The notes beneath the pieces were generated by a model that saw only the letters and a list, made by a program, of their open reading frames with translations, ran no database searches and was not told the DNA's origin. 48,348 nt of DNA from Oscillospiraceae bacterium (GTDB lineage: Bacteria; Bacillota; Clostridia; Oscillospirales; Oscillospiraceae), in contig SVKY01000011.1 in NCBI GenBank assembly GCA_015068235.1, forward strand, positions 1 through 48,348. The letters run 5' to 3'. Positions 7,629 through 16,601 of the stretch are shown here, one piece after another. The position numbers and the translations under genes were made by a program. How positions within the stretch are numbered: the first letter of the stretch is position 1; every line of letters starts with the position of its first letter.

Positions 7629-10464
7629 TGTCGGCACCTCCGTATAAAACCCGCTTCAAATATTGTCCCGTAAAGGATGCTTCACAAGAAGCGACCGTTT
7701 CCGGCGTACCCTCCACGACGATCTTGCCACCGCCGTCACCGCCCTCGGGACCGAGATCGATCAAATGATCAGCGGTCTTGATGACATCCAGGTTGTGCTC
7801 GATCACGAGGACAGTGTTGCCGACATCGACCAGCTTCTGAAGAACGTCCAAAAGCTTCTGAACATCGTACATATGAAGACCTGTGGTCGGCTCATCCAAA
7901 ATATAAAGTGTTCTTCCCGTTGATTGGCGTGCGAGCTCTGTGGCGAGCTTCACACGCTGTGCCTCACCGCCAGAAAGAGTGGTCGAGCTTTGACCAAGCT
8001 TGATATATCCCAAACCAACCAAAGAGAGTGTTTGGATCTTATCACGCAATCTTGGCTGATTTTCGAAGAAATTCAAAGCTTCATCAACCGTCATCTCCAA
8101 AACATCAGCAATGGATTTGCCACGATAGAGGACTTCTAAGGTTTCGCGATTGTAGCGCTTGCCGTGACAGACCTCGCAGGGGACATAGATGTCGGGCAGG
8201 AAGTGCATTTCGATCTTCACCAAGCCGTCACCACAGCAGGATTCGCATCGTCCACCCTTAACGTTGAAGGAGAAACGACCTGCACTGTAGCCTCGCTCCT
8301 TCGCTGAGGCGGTGGAGGCAAAGAGCTCACGAATGTCATTGAATAAGCCGGTGTAGGTTGCCGGGTTGGAACGAGGTGTACGTCCGATCGGGCTCTGATC
8401 AATCGTGATCACCTTGTCAAGGGCTTCTGCGCCGATGCAGGCATCGTGCTTTCCGGGGCGTACACGGGCGTGGTTAAGCTTGCCTAAGAGCTTTTTGGCA
8501 ATGATTTCATTGACAAGAGAGGATTTACCTGAACCCGAAACGCCTGTAACACAGGTCAAGGTCCCCAGCGGAATGCTGACATCGATATTTGCCAAATTAT
8601 TCTCACGGCAGCCACAGAAGCAAAGCTGTTTTCCGTTCCCGTGTCTGCGCTGTGCGGGAATTTCAATGCGTTTTACGCCGCTGAGATATTGACCTGTAAT
8701 ACTTCTCGGCGCGTCAATAATATCCTGAAGCGTTCCGCTTGCAACGACTTCACCGCCGTGAAGACCGGCACCAGGACCCACATCTACGATATAGTCTGCG
8801 GCTCGAATGGTATCCTCATCATGCTCGACTACGACTAAGGTATTGCCCAAATCGCGCAGATGGCGCAGTGTATCGAGCAGCTTATCATTGTCTCTCTGGT
8901 GCAGACCGATGCTCGGCTCGTCCAAAATATACAAAACACCCATCAAAGATGAGCCGATTTGCGTTGCAAGACGGATTCTTTGCGCCTCGCCGCCGGAAAG
9001 GGTGCCTGCTGAGCGTGCCAAGGTCAAATATTGCAAGCCGACACTTTGCAGGAAGCCCAAACGTGCTCGAATTTCACGCAGAATCTGCTCGGCAATGACA
9101 GCACTTGCACCGTCAAGCTTCAATTGATCAATAAATTCAAGCGCACTGCGTACAGGCATTTCGCAAAATTGTGCGATCGATAAACCGCCGACAGTGACGG
9201 CTCTAACAATTTCCGAAAGACGTTCGCCGTTACAGCAGCTGCACGGTGAGGAGGACATGCACTCCTCAAGCTCCTTGCGCATAGCATCGGATTGTGTCTC
9301 ACGCACACGGCGCTCAATGTTGGGAATAATGCCCTCAAACGCTTGCTCCAAGGTACCTCTGCCGTTGCCTCTTTCGTAGAAAAGCTGCAGCTTTTCTCCC
9401 TTAGTTCCGTAGAGAATGATGTCTAAGGTCTCTTTGGAAAGGGTCTTGATCGGCGCATAAAGATCGAAGTGATATTTTTTTGCCATCGCTTCGAAATACA
9501 TCTTGGAGATCGAATCATTTTTGATATTTCCCCAACCGCTGGCTTGAATCGCACCGTCAAAGATCGATAGCTCGGGATCCGGAATGATGAGTGCAGGATC
9601 GACCTTGAGACGAAAACCTAAGCCGGAGCACTCCGGACAGGCACCCAGCGGATTGTTGAAAGAAAACAGTCTTGGTGAAAGCTCGGGCATGGAAATGCCA
9701 CAATCCTCACAGGCATAATTTCTCGAAAAAAGGGTCTCCTCGCCACTGTCAGGACACTGAATGATCACAATGCCACCGGAACGGTTCAGCGCGGTCTCGA
9801 TAGAATCCGTCAAACGCCTGGTGATATCGCCTCTCATGATCAAACGGTCTACAACAATCTCAATGTGATGCTTTCTATTTTTGTCCAATGAAATTTCTTC
9901 GCTCAGATCATAGAGATTGCCGTCGATGCGAACACGGGCGAAACCGCCGCGGCGGACTTCGTCAAGCGTTTTGATATGCTCACCCTTTTTTCCACGGACG
10001 ATGGGGGAGAGCACTTGGAAACGAGTACCTTCTTCCATCGTCAGCACACGGTCAACGATTTGATCGATGCTTTGACGGCGAATCTCTTTGCCACATTTCG
10101 GGCAATGCGGAACACCGACTCTTGCCCACAGCAAACGGAGATAATCATAGATCTCCGTGACGGTACCGACCGTGGAGCGGGGATTTCTTGAGGTGGTCTT
10201 CTGATCGATGGAAATGGCAGGAGACAAACCCTCGATCAAATCTACATCGGGCTTGTCCATCTGTCCCAAAAATTGTCTGACATAAGCGGAAAGTGATTCG
10301 ACATATCTTCTGCGCCCCTCGGCGTAGATCGTATCGAAGGCGAGAGAGGATTTTCCCGATCCGGACAAGCCGGTAAACACGCACAAGGAATTGCGTGGGA
10401 TCTCAACATCCACATTTTTCAGATTGTTTTCTCTTGCGCCGCAGACCAAAATAGAGTTTCTCAT
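7618..10464 (-). CDS. uvrA: Excinuclease ABC subunit A (UvrA)
   Basis: 948 residues from ATG 10464, which has an AAAGGAG site. A longer in-frame start upstream lacks one. UvrA recognises helix-distorting DNA lesions and loads UvrB. Seen: two ABC ATPase halves, each with a Walker A (GLSGSGKSS near residue 30; GVSGSGKSS in the second half) and an LSGGEAQR signature; and zinc modules including CPKC near 105, a CEDC/CPEC pair, and the C-terminal CESC...CEVC finger. Its stop overlaps the radC start. uvrB and uvrC are not in the window. Confidence 0.98.
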   Translation of the reverse strand: MRNSILVCGARENNLKNVDVEIPRNSLCVFTGLSGSGKSSLAFDTIYAEGRRRYVESLSAYVRQFLGQMDKPDVDLIEGLSPAISIDQKTTSRNPRSTVGTVTEIYDYLRLLWARVGVPHCPKCGKEIRRQSIDQIVDRVLTMEEGTRFQVLSPIVRGKKGEHIKTLDEVRRGGFARVRIDGNLYDLSEEISLDKNRKHHIEIVVDRLIMRGDITRRLTDSIETALNRSGGIVIIQCPDSGEETLFSRNYACEDCGISMPELSPRLFSFNNPLGACPECSGLGFRLKVDPALIIPDPELSIFDGAIQASGWGNIKNDSISKMYFEAMAKKYHFDLYAPIKTLSKETLDIILYGTKGEKLQLFYERGNGRGTLEQAFEGIIPNIERRVRETQSDAMRKELEECMSSSPCSCCNGERLSEIVRAVTVGGLSIAQFCEMPVRSALEFIDQLKLDGASAVIAEQILREIRARLGFLQSVGLQYLTLARSAGTLSGGEAQRIRLATQIGSSLMGVLYILDEPSIGLHQRDNDKLLDTLRHLRDLGNTLVVVEHDEDTIRAADYIVDVGPGAGLHGGEVVASGTLQDIIDAPRSITGQYLSGVKRIEIPAQRRHGNGKQLCFCGCRENNLANIDVSIPLGTLTCVTGVSGSGKSSLVNEIIAKKLLGKLNHARVRPGKHDACIGAEALDKVITIDQSPIGRTPRSNPATYTGLFNDIRELFASTASAKERGYSAGRFSFNVKGGRCESCCGDGLVKIEMHFLPDIYVPCEVCHGKRYNRETLEVLYRGKSIADVLEMTVDEALNFFENQPRLRDKIQTLSLVGLGYIKLGQSSTTLSGGEAQRVKLATELARQSTGRTLYILDEPTTGLHMYDVQKLLDVLQKLVDVGNTVLVIEHNLDVIKTADHLIDLGPEGGDGGGKIVVEGTPETVASCEASFTGQYLKRVLYGGADNVE

Positions 10465-10494
10465 ACCAGTCTCCTTTCGCTTTTCTAAATAGTT

Positions 10495-10523
10495 ATTATA
10501 CCACAATTGTTTTTCTACGACAA
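10495..10523 (-). promoter_or_regulatory. Promoter of uvrA
   Basis: Minus-strand TTGTCG, 17-base spacer, TATAAT, about 30 bases before the uvrA start. No SOS box was recognised. Confidence 0.7.
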
Positions 10524-10580
10524 GGCTGAATTTTGTGAAAAGATTTCTTTGACGGTGAATCGTGAAAGTCATTTTTATGC

Positions 10581-10609
10581 TTGCGTTTCCGCTGAAAATA
10601 GGTTATGAT
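10581..10609 (+). promoter_or_regulatory. Promoter of the kinase-like gene upstream of yabP
   Basis: TTGCGT, 17-base spacer, TATGAT, 89 bases before the start at 10699. The intergenic 10465-10698 otherwise holds only this and the uvrA promoter. Confidence 0.55.
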
Positions 10610-10698
10610 ATGGTTAGATATGACAAATTTCGACATTGCATATTTTACCATGAGATTTATTTCCGTTTTGCAGGATACTAACTCAAGGGGGGACGACG

Positions 10699-11772
10699 AT
10701 GTCAAAACAGACGAAACAGATTTTAGAGCTGTTCTCGCAGCCTGCTTTTTTAGCAAAGGACGACAAGGTTTTCTGGTGCAACACTGCGGCGAAAACGCTT
10801 GTCACGGAAGGAACCGTCCTTGCTGATATCATAGAAGATTGTGATACGCTGTTTTCGTTGTGGTCTTGCGAGGGAATGGCGCAGATTTCCGTGATTTTGC
10901 GTAATCAGCTGTATAATGCTTCTGTCAAGGCGCAGGAGGATTGTTTGCTCTTTGTCATTTCTGATCGCTCGAAGGAAGTGACGGCGTCAGCTTCGGCAAT
11001 GCTGAATGCATCTGTCTCTTTGAGAAAACCACTGCACAGCCTGCTGAGTGCAGCTGCGGAGCTGTTTGAGAATATAGATATCTCGGAGGCGAAGGATGCA
11101 GCTGCGCAGGTGAATAAAGCGATCTATCAGCTCATGCGCCTTTGCGGTCAGATGTCTGACGGAAGCCGTTTGCTTTTGCAGCGGATGGAGGTGCATCGAA
11201 AGCCTGTCAATTTGCAGAAATTTTTTGACAGCTTTGTTTATCAGGTTCGTCCTTTGATCGAGGCAGCTGGAAGAACTTTACAGTACACACCCCTGCAGAT
11301 GCCTGTAAAAGCTGACATTGACGATGCTTTGATGGAGCGGGCGTTATTCAACTTGATCTCGAATGCCTTGTCATATACCGAAGCGAACGGAACACTTGCG
11401 CTTCATCTTCAGGTGCAGGCGAAGCGTTTGCTCGTAACCGTCAGTGACAACGGTGAGGGGATTTCCTCTGAGCTGCTTGGTACGATCTTTGAGCGGCAAA
11501 CGGAACGCCCGATCGGCGATTCCCGTTGGGGCTTGGGCTACGGGCTTCCGATGGTGCGGGAGATCGCTCGTCTGCACGATGGCACGATGATGATCACCGC
11601 CAACGAAAACGGCTGCGGTACGTCTGCGATCTTCTCGGTCTCTCTTGAGCCTACGACGCTTTCTCTGCACAGTCCCATGCTGCATTACGATTATTGCGGC
11701 GGCTTGAATCATGCGTTGGTAGAGCTGTCAGATGCGCTCGGCAAGGAGCTGTACGATCCGCTGGAAATTTAA
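10699..11772 (+). CDS. Histidine-kinase-like ATPase lacking the phospho-acceptor His
   Basis: 357 residues, no membrane segments. Residues about 1-95 look like a degenerate PAS-type sensor. Residues 105-115 (SVSLRKPLHSL) align with the dimerisation box SHELRTPLTSI, but the phospho-His position is Val106. The catalytic domain is intact: N box NLISNAL (Asn218, Asn222), G1 DNGEG (250-254), G2 GLGYGLP. It should bind ATP but not autophosphorylate at the usual site. A GGGGGG Shine-Dalgarno precedes ATG 10699. It ends 49 bases before yabP, suggesting a sporulation or cell-division link (inference from position). Confidence 0.75.
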   Translation: MSKQTKQILELFSQPAFLAKDDKVFWCNTAAKTLVTEGTVLADIIEDCDTLFSLWSCEGMAQISVILRNQLYNASVKAQEDCLLFVISDRSKEVTASASAMLNASVSLRKPLHSLLSAAAELFENIDISEAKDAAAQVNKAIYQLMRLCGQMSDGSRLLLQRMEVHRKPVNLQKFFDSFVYQVRPLIEAAGRTLQYTPLQMPVKADIDDALMERALFNLISNALSYTEANGTLALHLQVQAKRLLVTVSDNGEGISSELLGTIFERQTERPIGDSRWGLGYGLPMVREIARLHDGTMMITANENGCGTSAIFSVSLEPTTLSLHSPMLHYDYCGGLNHALVELSDALGKELYDPLEI

Positions 11773-11777
11773 TGTCA

Positions 11778-11818
11778 TAATCATTACAATCCCTCCGTAT
11801 ATATTATGCGGAGGGATT
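11778..11818 (+). promoter_or_regulatory. RBS-sequestering hairpin and possible sigma-E promoter before yabP
   Basis: AATCCCTCCG (11788-11797) pairs perfectly with CGGAGGGATT (11809-11818). The 3' arm contains the yabP Shine-Dalgarno (GGAGGG, 6 bases from ATG 11822). The same stretch holds TCATAAT, a 14-base gap and a TATATATT box, loosely like a mother-cell sigma-E promoter. A transcript starting there would lack the 5' arm and leave the site free. The hairpin is seen; the promoter and switch are inference. Confidence 0.45.
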
Positions 11819-11821
11819 GCT

Positions 11822-12097
11822 ATGGCGAATGAAGCAAATCGAAATCATCTGCATGAGCTGCGCTTGGAAAATCGGGAAAAACTGACCGTAAACAGCGTAC
11901 AGGAAGTCGAGAGCTTTGATGAAAACACGGTTGCGTTGCTGACCGATCAGGGATTATTGGTCATACGGGGAGAGAATCTTCAGCTGAAATCTCTCAGCCC
12001 GGAGGGTGGTCAGGTCTGCGTGAACGGCGTGATCCATTCAATAGATTATGAAGAAGCGCGCAAGGCAGGCGGTTTCTTGAAACGGTTGTTTGGCTGA
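11822..12097 (+). CDS. yabP: Sporulation protein YabP
   Basis: 91 residues from ATG 11822, chosen for the GGAGGG site six bases upstream. It has the small YabP fold pattern: LENREKLTVNSVQEVESFDE, then VALLTDQGLLVIRGENLQL, and a Gly-rich Phe-Leu end. In Bacillus, yabP and yabQ are mother-cell genes needed for spore cortex formation. The stop overlaps the yabQ start (TGATG). The gene order yabP-yabQ-divIC-S1 protein matches the conserved Firmicute cluster, which supports the call more than sequence alone. Confidence 0.88.
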   Translation: MANEANRNHLHELRLENREKLTVNSVQEVESFDENTVALLTDQGLLVIRGENLQLKSLSPEGGQVCVNGVIHSIDYEEARKAGGFLKRLFG

Positions 12098-12666
12098 TGG
12101 AGCTGCCACTGTCGTTTCAGGGAAAACAGTTTTTCTATGCAGCGCTTCTCGGCGTGCTTTACGGTGTACACTACGATCTGCTCAGAGGCTTGCGCAGAAA
12201 CGGAAAATGGCTGACACATCTTTTGGACACATATTATGCGCTGACGTGCTTGTTAGGCAACTTTTTGCTTGCGCTGTATATCGGCAGAGGGCAATTCCGA
12301 ATTTTCATGCTTGCGGCGATCGTGTTGGGGATGTCGGTGTGGTTTTTGACCTGTAGTCGGATATTTCGCCGAATTTTTGAAAAATTTTGGCGGATATTTT
12401 TGTTGCCTTTACGGTTATTATGGCAACTATGCAAAAAAATTCTCAAAAAAACGAAAAAAATCTTAAAATACATCTTTTCATTTGTCAAAAAAAGAGTTAT
12501 AATAAAAAGAAAGAAACTACCAACGGAGGAACGATACCATGCGCCTGTGCAAATCATCACTCATTACGAAGTTCATAATATTGGCGGTGATGGTCTATGC
12601 GATCATGACGATCGTCACCTTGCAGCCGAAGGTCGATCAGCTGCACGAGGAGAAGACCGCACTTGA
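12097..12666 (+). CDS. yabQ: Sporulation protein YabQ
   Basis: 189 residues as read. The N-terminal half is the YabQ domain: a hydrophobic membrane protein beginning MELPLSFQGKQFFYAALLGV, with about three membrane spans to residue 115, then a Lys-rich stretch. The last 40 residues overlap divIC by 128 bases in another frame and look unlike coding sequence for this family. A seven-A run (12487-12493) lies before the overlap; a +1 shift there would stop at TAA 12500-12502, before divIC. The true C-terminus is therefore uncertain. Confidence 0.85.
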   Translation: MELPLSFQGKQFFYAALLGVLYGVHYDLLRGLRRNGKWLTHLLDTYYALTCLLGNFLLALYIGRGQFRIFMLAAIVLGMSVWFLTCSRIFRRIFEKFWRIFLLPLRLLWQLCKKILKKTKKILKYIFSFVKKRVIIKRKKLPTEERYHAPVQIITHYEVHNIGGDGLCDHDDRHLAAEGRSAARGEDRT

Positions 12667-12817
12667 AGCCGAGATCGCACAGATGCAGCAGGAGAATCTT
12701 GCGCTGCAGGAGGATATCAATGCGCTCGGCACGGATGAATCTGCGATTGAGATTGCCCGTGAGCGTTTGAATATGGTTTCTGACGGTGAGATCATTTATG
12801 TCGATACTTCTAAGTAA
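12539..12817 (+). CDS. divIC: Septum formation initiator, FtsB/DivIC family
   Basis: 92 residues: short cytoplasmic N-terminus, one membrane span (about 10-28), then a coiled coil (VDQLHEEKTALEAEIAQMQQ) and the C-terminal ARERLNMVSDGEIIY block typical of DivIC/FtsL-B partners. It acts in the divisome at the septum. Its Shine-Dalgarno (GGAGG, 12524-12531 region) lies within the yabQ frame. The position in the yab cluster favours DivIC over other FtsB-like proteins. Confidence 0.9.
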   Translation: MRLCKSSLITKFIILAVMVYAIMTIVTLQPKVDQLHEEKTALEAEIAQMQQENLALQEDINALGTDESAIEIARERLNMVSDGEIIYVDTSK

Positions 12818-12837
12818 CGGAGGAAATTATATCATAT

Positions 12838-13215
12838 ATGGAGCTTTCGATCGGAGCATTGCTGGAAGGCAAGGTAAAAACCATTACGAATTTTGGCGCC
12901 TTTGTTCAATTCGATGACAATCAAACGGGTTTGGTTCATATTTCCGAGGTTGCGGTGGGTTATGTCAATGACATACGCACCCATTTGACCGAGGGACAGA
13001 GCGTTCGGGTGAAGGTCATTGGCGTGGACGAGAAGGGACGTGTCAGCCTGTCCATCCGACAGGCGCAGGAAAAACCACGTCCTGTGCGCCGCAACGATGC
13101 GCCGAAGACACCAATGACATTTGAAGAAAAGCTCAAGCAGTTTATGTCGGATTCCGACAGCAAGATCTCCGGCTGCCGTCAGTATGAGCATAAAACCAAA
13201 TCCAGAAGAAGATGA
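12838..13215 (+). CDS. S1-domain RNA-binding protein (YabR-like)
   Basis: 125 residues. Residues 1-75 form one S1 fold (GALLEGKVKTITNFGAFVQF, GLVHISEVA, GQSVRVKVIGVDEKGRVSLS), then a basic linker and tail. This is the fourth gene of the conserved yab cluster; its Bacillus equivalent is yabR, and proteins of this kind bind RNA or ribosomes. The GGAGG site lies about 14 bases upstream, longer than usual. An intrinsic terminator follows immediately. Confidence 0.88.
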   Translation: MELSIGALLEGKVKTITNFGAFVQFDDNQTGLVHISEVAVGYVNDIRTHLTEGQSVRVKVIGVDEKGRVSLSIRQAQEKPRPVRRNDAPKTPMTFEEKLKQFMSDSDSKISGCRQYEHKTKSRRR

Positions 13216-13218
13216 TTT

Positions 13219-13243
13219 AAGCCCCTCTGCGGAGGGGCTTTTT
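13219..13243 (+). terminator. Terminator of the yab cluster
   Basis: AAGCCCCTC pairs with GAGGGGCTT over a short loop, followed by TTT. The next gene starts 12 bases later, so some read-through may be used. Confidence 0.8.
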
Positions 13244-13254
13244 CAGGAGTGTTT

Positions 13255-13953
13255 ATGAAGCATGTTTTAATTACGGGAGGCTCCCGGGGAATCGGAGCCG
13301 AAACTGTCCGCATATTTACAAATGCCGGTTACCATGTATCTTTTTTCTATGAAAAAAGTGAAGAGATCGCACAAAAGCTTTCTGCACAGACAGGAGCGAC
13401 AGCAATGCGCTGTGATGTGTCGGACGAAAAGTGCGTGCTTGCAGCGATCGACAAGCTTCCGCCGGTCGATATTTTAATCAACAATGCTGCGATTTCTCAT
13501 TCCGGTTTGATCTCGAAGATCACGGGGGAAATGTGGAATCGGCTGTTTGCTGTCAATGTCGGCGGTATTTTCCATTGCGTTCGGGCGGTCTTGCCGGCGA
13601 TGCTGCAAAAACAAAGCGGCTGCATTTTGAATGTCGCTTCGATGTGGGGACAGGTCGGCGCCTCGTGTGAGGTTGCCTACAGCGCCACGAAGGGGGCAGT
13701 GATCGCTATGAGCAAGGCGCTTGCGCAGGAGCTTGGACCGTCGGGAATCCGTGTGAACTGTGTATCACCGGGGGTTATTTTGACAGATATGTGCGCAAAT
13801 TATGATGAGGAAACCTTGAAAGATCTTGCCGATGCCTCCCTCGTCGGAAGAAACGGCACGCCCCGTGATGTTGCCGAAGCGCTGCTTTACTTGGCAGAGG
13901 CAGAATTTGTCACGGGAGAGAATCTTTCTGTCAACGGTGGATTTGTGCTTTGA
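13255..13953 (+). CDS. SDR-family oxidoreductase (FabG-like)
   Basis: 232 residues from ATG 13255, with CAGGAG five bases upstream; a GTG six bases earlier is less likely. A classical short-chain dehydrogenase: NAD(P)-binding GGSRGIG at residues 7-13, NNAA (about 80), catalytic Ser in NVASMWG, and YxxxK as YSATK. The C-terminal substrate lid ends SVNGGFVL. The fold is that of 3-oxoacyl-ACP reductase, but isolated SDRs are poor predictors of substrate, and there are no fatty-acid genes nearby. Confidence 0.9.
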   Translation: MKHVLITGGSRGIGAETVRIFTNAGYHVSFFYEKSEEIAQKLSAQTGATAMRCDVSDEKCVLAAIDKLPPVDILINNAAISHSGLISKITGEMWNRLFAVNVGGIFHCVRAVLPAMLQKQSGCILNVASMWGQVGASCEVAYSATKGAVIAMSKALAQELGPSGIRVNCVSPGVILTDMCANYDEETLKDLADASLVGRNGTPRDVAEALLYLAEAEFVTGENLSVNGGFVL

Positions 13954-13988
13954 CCCTTTTGCTGCCACAAGATATAGTTGCATTCCAA

Positions 13989-14027
13989 AATTGCCTGCTG
14001 AAATTTTCTGTTTTTCGGCAGGCAATT
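13989..14027 (+). terminator. Hairpin between the SDR and dnaD genes
   Basis: AATTGCCTGC pairs with GCAGGCAATT around a T-rich 19-base loop. There is no long T-run after it, so termination is plausible but weak. Confidence 0.5.
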
Positions 14028-14031
14028 ACGC

Positions 14032-14060
14032 TTGTGAGCCTTGCGCAATTATGATATAAT
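14032..14060 (+). promoter_or_regulatory. Promoter of the DnaD/DnaC pair
   Basis: TTGTGA, 17-base spacer, TATAAT, 31 bases before ATG 14092. Confidence 0.7.
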
Positions 14061-14091
14061 GATTCACACAAAAGAAACAGGAGATAGAAAT

Positions 14092-14982
14092 ATGCAGGGC
14101 GTTGCTTTGACAAGTGAAGAGATGCGGAAGCTGTTATCCTGCGGCTGTACCGATGCGGTATCGTTATACCTTTATCGCAAGTCCGAGCAACCGATAGAAA
14201 CAGCGATGCAAGCGCTGCATTTTACTGCGCCGCAAATGCTTGCGGCGACCGATTGCCTGCGCCAGCTTGGGCTTTGGGAAAATGCACAGAAGACACCGCT
14301 CCAACCCGAGCGTCCGGTCTATACGGAGGAGGACGTGACACGGGCGATTCGGGACTCCAGGGGCGCTTTTACAAAGCTGATCGGGGAAGCGCAGCGCCGT
14401 TTGGGACGCACGTTATCGACCGAAGAGCTCAAAACATTGCTTTCCTTTATGGATTATCTGCGCTTACCGACGGATGTGGTTGGAATTTTGCTGTCTTATT
14501 GCGTGGAACGGTGCCGCAGACGAGGCGTGCGTGCGCCCTCAATGCGAGCGATTGAGAAAGAAGCGTACCATTGGGTCGATGAGTCCATTGATAATTTGGA
14601 AACAGCTTCTTTTTATGTCCAGCAGCAGCTGGAGCTTCATAATCGAGTGGCACAGCTGCGTTCCATGCTGCAGATCGATCACCGCCGTCTGACTGTTACC
14701 GAGGAGCAGTATCTTGCCTCTTGGGTCAAGATGGGATTTTCCGACAGTGCGATCCATCTTGCTTTTGAGCGCACCTGCCTGAATACCGGTGGGCTGAAGT
14801 GGAATTACATGAATTCGATTTTGAAATCCTGGCACGAGAAAAATCTGCATACGCCCCAGCAGATCAATGCAGGCGATACGGCACCAACGGCGAAGCAGAT
14901 GTACCAGCGGCATGACGATGCACCCACGCCGTTGGAGCAAAAGGCGATCGCTTTGGCGCTTGCAGAGGGGCAGGAGGGCTAA
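14092..14982 (+). CDS. DnaD-domain replication protein
   Basis: 296 residues from ATG 14092 (AGGAGA site). A longer upstream start would overlap the promoter. Residues 1-65 resemble a winged-helix N-terminus. Two DnaD-type helical units follow (about 95-165 and 195-255, the latter with the YLASWVKMGFSDSAIHLAFE and NYMNSILKSW blocks characteristic of the DnaD/DnaB C-terminal domain). Such proteins remodel DNA and help load the replicative helicase. The next gene, 6 bases later, is a DnaC-like loader ATPase, supporting a replication-initiation role. Confidence 0.9.
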   Translation: MQGVALTSEEMRKLLSCGCTDAVSLYLYRKSEQPIETAMQALHFTAPQMLAATDCLRQLGLWENAQKTPLQPERPVYTEEDVTRAIRDSRGAFTKLIGEAQRRLGRTLSTEELKTLLSFMDYLRLPTDVVGILLSYCVERCRRRGVRAPSMRAIEKEAYHWVDESIDNLETASFYVQQQLELHNRVAQLRSMLQIDHRRLTVTEEQYLASWVKMGFSDSAIHLAFERTCLNTGGLKWNYMNSILKSWHEKNLHTPQQINAGDTAPTAKQMYQRHDDAPTPLEQKAIALALAEGQEG

Positions 14983-14988
14983 AAAAAT

Positions 14989-15960
14989 ATGGCTTATTCA
15001 CAAACGGTATTGCAGCGTGCGCGTGCACGTTATGAAAAAGCGAAAACTCAGCGACAAAGTGAGTACGATGCGCATTTGCAGCAGGCTTATAGCGAATATC
15101 CACGCCTAAGAGAGATCGACCGTGAGCTTCGGCTGACGATGGTGCAGCTTATGGCGAATGCTTTGCGCAATGGGGAAGATCCGACGGTGGCGATCGAGGA
15201 GATCAAGGAGCAGAATCTTGCGCTGCAGCGTGAGAGAGAATGGATCTTGGACGTTGCGGAATATGAAGAGGGCTTTTTGGACGATGCTCCGATTTGCAGG
15301 CTCTGCGGCGGTACAGGCTATAAAGGCGCAAGCATGTGCGAATGTCTCAGAGAACTTTGTCGTCAGGAGCAGCGCAAGGAGCTGACCAGCCTGCTTGGTA
15401 ACGGCAGGGAGAATTTTGAGTCCTTCCGCATGGACTATTACAGCGATGAATATGACCCAAAGCTTGGCACATCGGCAAGAATGCTGATGCAGTCGAATTT
15501 TAATATTTGCAAAAAATATGCGGCAACCTTTTCACCGACGAGCGGAAGCTTGCTGTTTTCGGGCGCAACGGGTTTGGGAAAAACCTTTTTGTCCGCCTGC
15601 ATTGCCCGTCAGGTTGCGGATCGGGGCTTTAGCGTGATCTATGAGACCGCAAACAGAATTTTTACTGATTTTGAAAATGAAAAATTCGGGTCGGAAGAAA
15701 ATTTTGGAAAAACTCGCAAATATTTTGAATGCGATTTGCTGATTTTGGATGACTTAGGTACGGAAATGACAACTCAGTTTGTTATTTCGGCATTATATAA
15801 TATCGTAAACACACGCATGATGGAGGGCAAGGCGACCATTATTTCCACAAATCTTTTGCCCGAAGCGATTGAGAAGCGTTATTCACCGCAAATTGCATCG
15901 AGAATCGTCGGAACCTATCGATTGATCAAATTTGTCGGAACCGACATCCGCCAAAAATAG
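14989..15960 (+). CDS. DnaC/DnaI-like helicase-loader ATPase
   Basis: 323 residues. A helical N-terminus (1-95) is followed by a zinc-type motif CRLCGGTGY...CEC (about 102-118), then an AAA+ domain with Walker A GATGLGKT (about 195), Walker B LLILDDLG, and sensor/arginine regions ending SRIVGTYRLIKF. IstB-like proteins share the fold, but no transposase is nearby and the DnaD partner is immediately upstream, so a chromosomal helicase-loader role is preferred. The two genes are probably cotranscribed. Confidence 0.9.
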   Translation: MAYSQTVLQRARARYEKAKTQRQSEYDAHLQQAYSEYPRLREIDRELRLTMVQLMANALRNGEDPTVAIEEIKEQNLALQREREWILDVAEYEEGFLDDAPICRLCGGTGYKGASMCECLRELCRQEQRKELTSLLGNGRENFESFRMDYYSDEYDPKLGTSARMLMQSNFNICKKYAATFSPTSGSLLFSGATGLGKTFLSACIARQVADRGFSVIYETANRIFTDFENEKFGSEENFGKTRKYFECDLLILDDLGTEMTTQFVISALYNIVNTRMMEGKATIISTNLLPEAIEKRYSPQIASRIVGTYRLIKFVGTDIRQK

Positions 15961-15969
15961 GAGGAAATT

Positions 15970-16590
15970 ATGAAGGTATTGATGATCAATGGCAGCCCGA
16001 ATGTCCATGGCTGCACCTATACCGCACTGTGCGAGATCGCAGGAACTTTAGAAAAGCATGGTATCGACAGTGAAATTTATCACGTTGGCACGAAGCCCAT
16101 TGCTGGCTGCATTGCCTGCGGAAAGTGCAAGAGCGGAAAGCCCTGTATTTTCGATGACGGTTTGAATGAGCTTGCGGCACGTTTGGATGAGTTTGATGCA
16201 CTGATCGTGGGTGCGCCGATCTACTATGCAGGTCCCAGCGGACAGTCCACCGCGTTTTTAGATCGTCTGTTTTATAGCTCGGCTGCGAAATTGAGCGGCA
16301 AGCCTGCTGCTGCGATCGTCTCTTGCAGACGTGGCGGCGCAAGTGCGGGATATGATCGTCTGCTCAAGTATTTTTCCATCAACTCTATGCCGATTGTCAC
16401 CTCGCAGTATTGGAACCAGGTGCATGGAAACACGCCCGAGGAGGTCGTGAAGGACGAGGAAGGCATGCAGACGATGCGTACGTTGGGAGAGAATATGGCA
16501 TGGTTGCTCAAATGTATTGAAGCAGGCAGAGGCGCAGGTGTTGCAGAGCCTGCGAAGGAGCCAAGATTGCGCACGAATTTTATTCGTTAA
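15970..16590 (+). CDS. Flavodoxin-family NAD(P)H-dependent reductase
   Basis: 206 residues. N-terminal FMN phosphate-binding loop NGSPNVHGCTY (residues 7-17) and the central APIYYAGPSGQ loop show an iron-sulfur-flavoprotein/flavodoxin-like fold. A CIACGKCKSGKPC motif near 47-59 has Cys spacing C-x2-C-x2-C-x5-C, common in this family. It probably reduces quinone- or nitro-type electrophiles with FMN. The Shine-Dalgarno is AGGAGG 4 bases before ATG. It starts 9 bases after the DnaC-like gene and precedes a DtxR-type regulator by 11 bases. Confidence 0.88.
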   Translation: MKVLMINGSPNVHGCTYTALCEIAGTLEKHGIDSEIYHVGTKPIAGCIACGKCKSGKPCIFDDGLNELAARLDEFDALIVGAPIYYAGPSGQSTAFLDRLFYSSAAKLSGKPAAAIVSCRRGGASAGYDRLLKYFSINSMPIVTSQYWNQVHGNTPEEVVKDEEGMQTMRTLGENMAWLLKCIEAGRGAGVAEPAKEPRLRTNFIR

Positions 16591-16601
16591 GAGAGGATAC
16601 T

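Noticed and set aside
14989-15960. IstB-type transposition ATPase
   Set aside because: No IS21-type transposase or terminal repeats nearby, and a DnaD partner lies immediately upstream.
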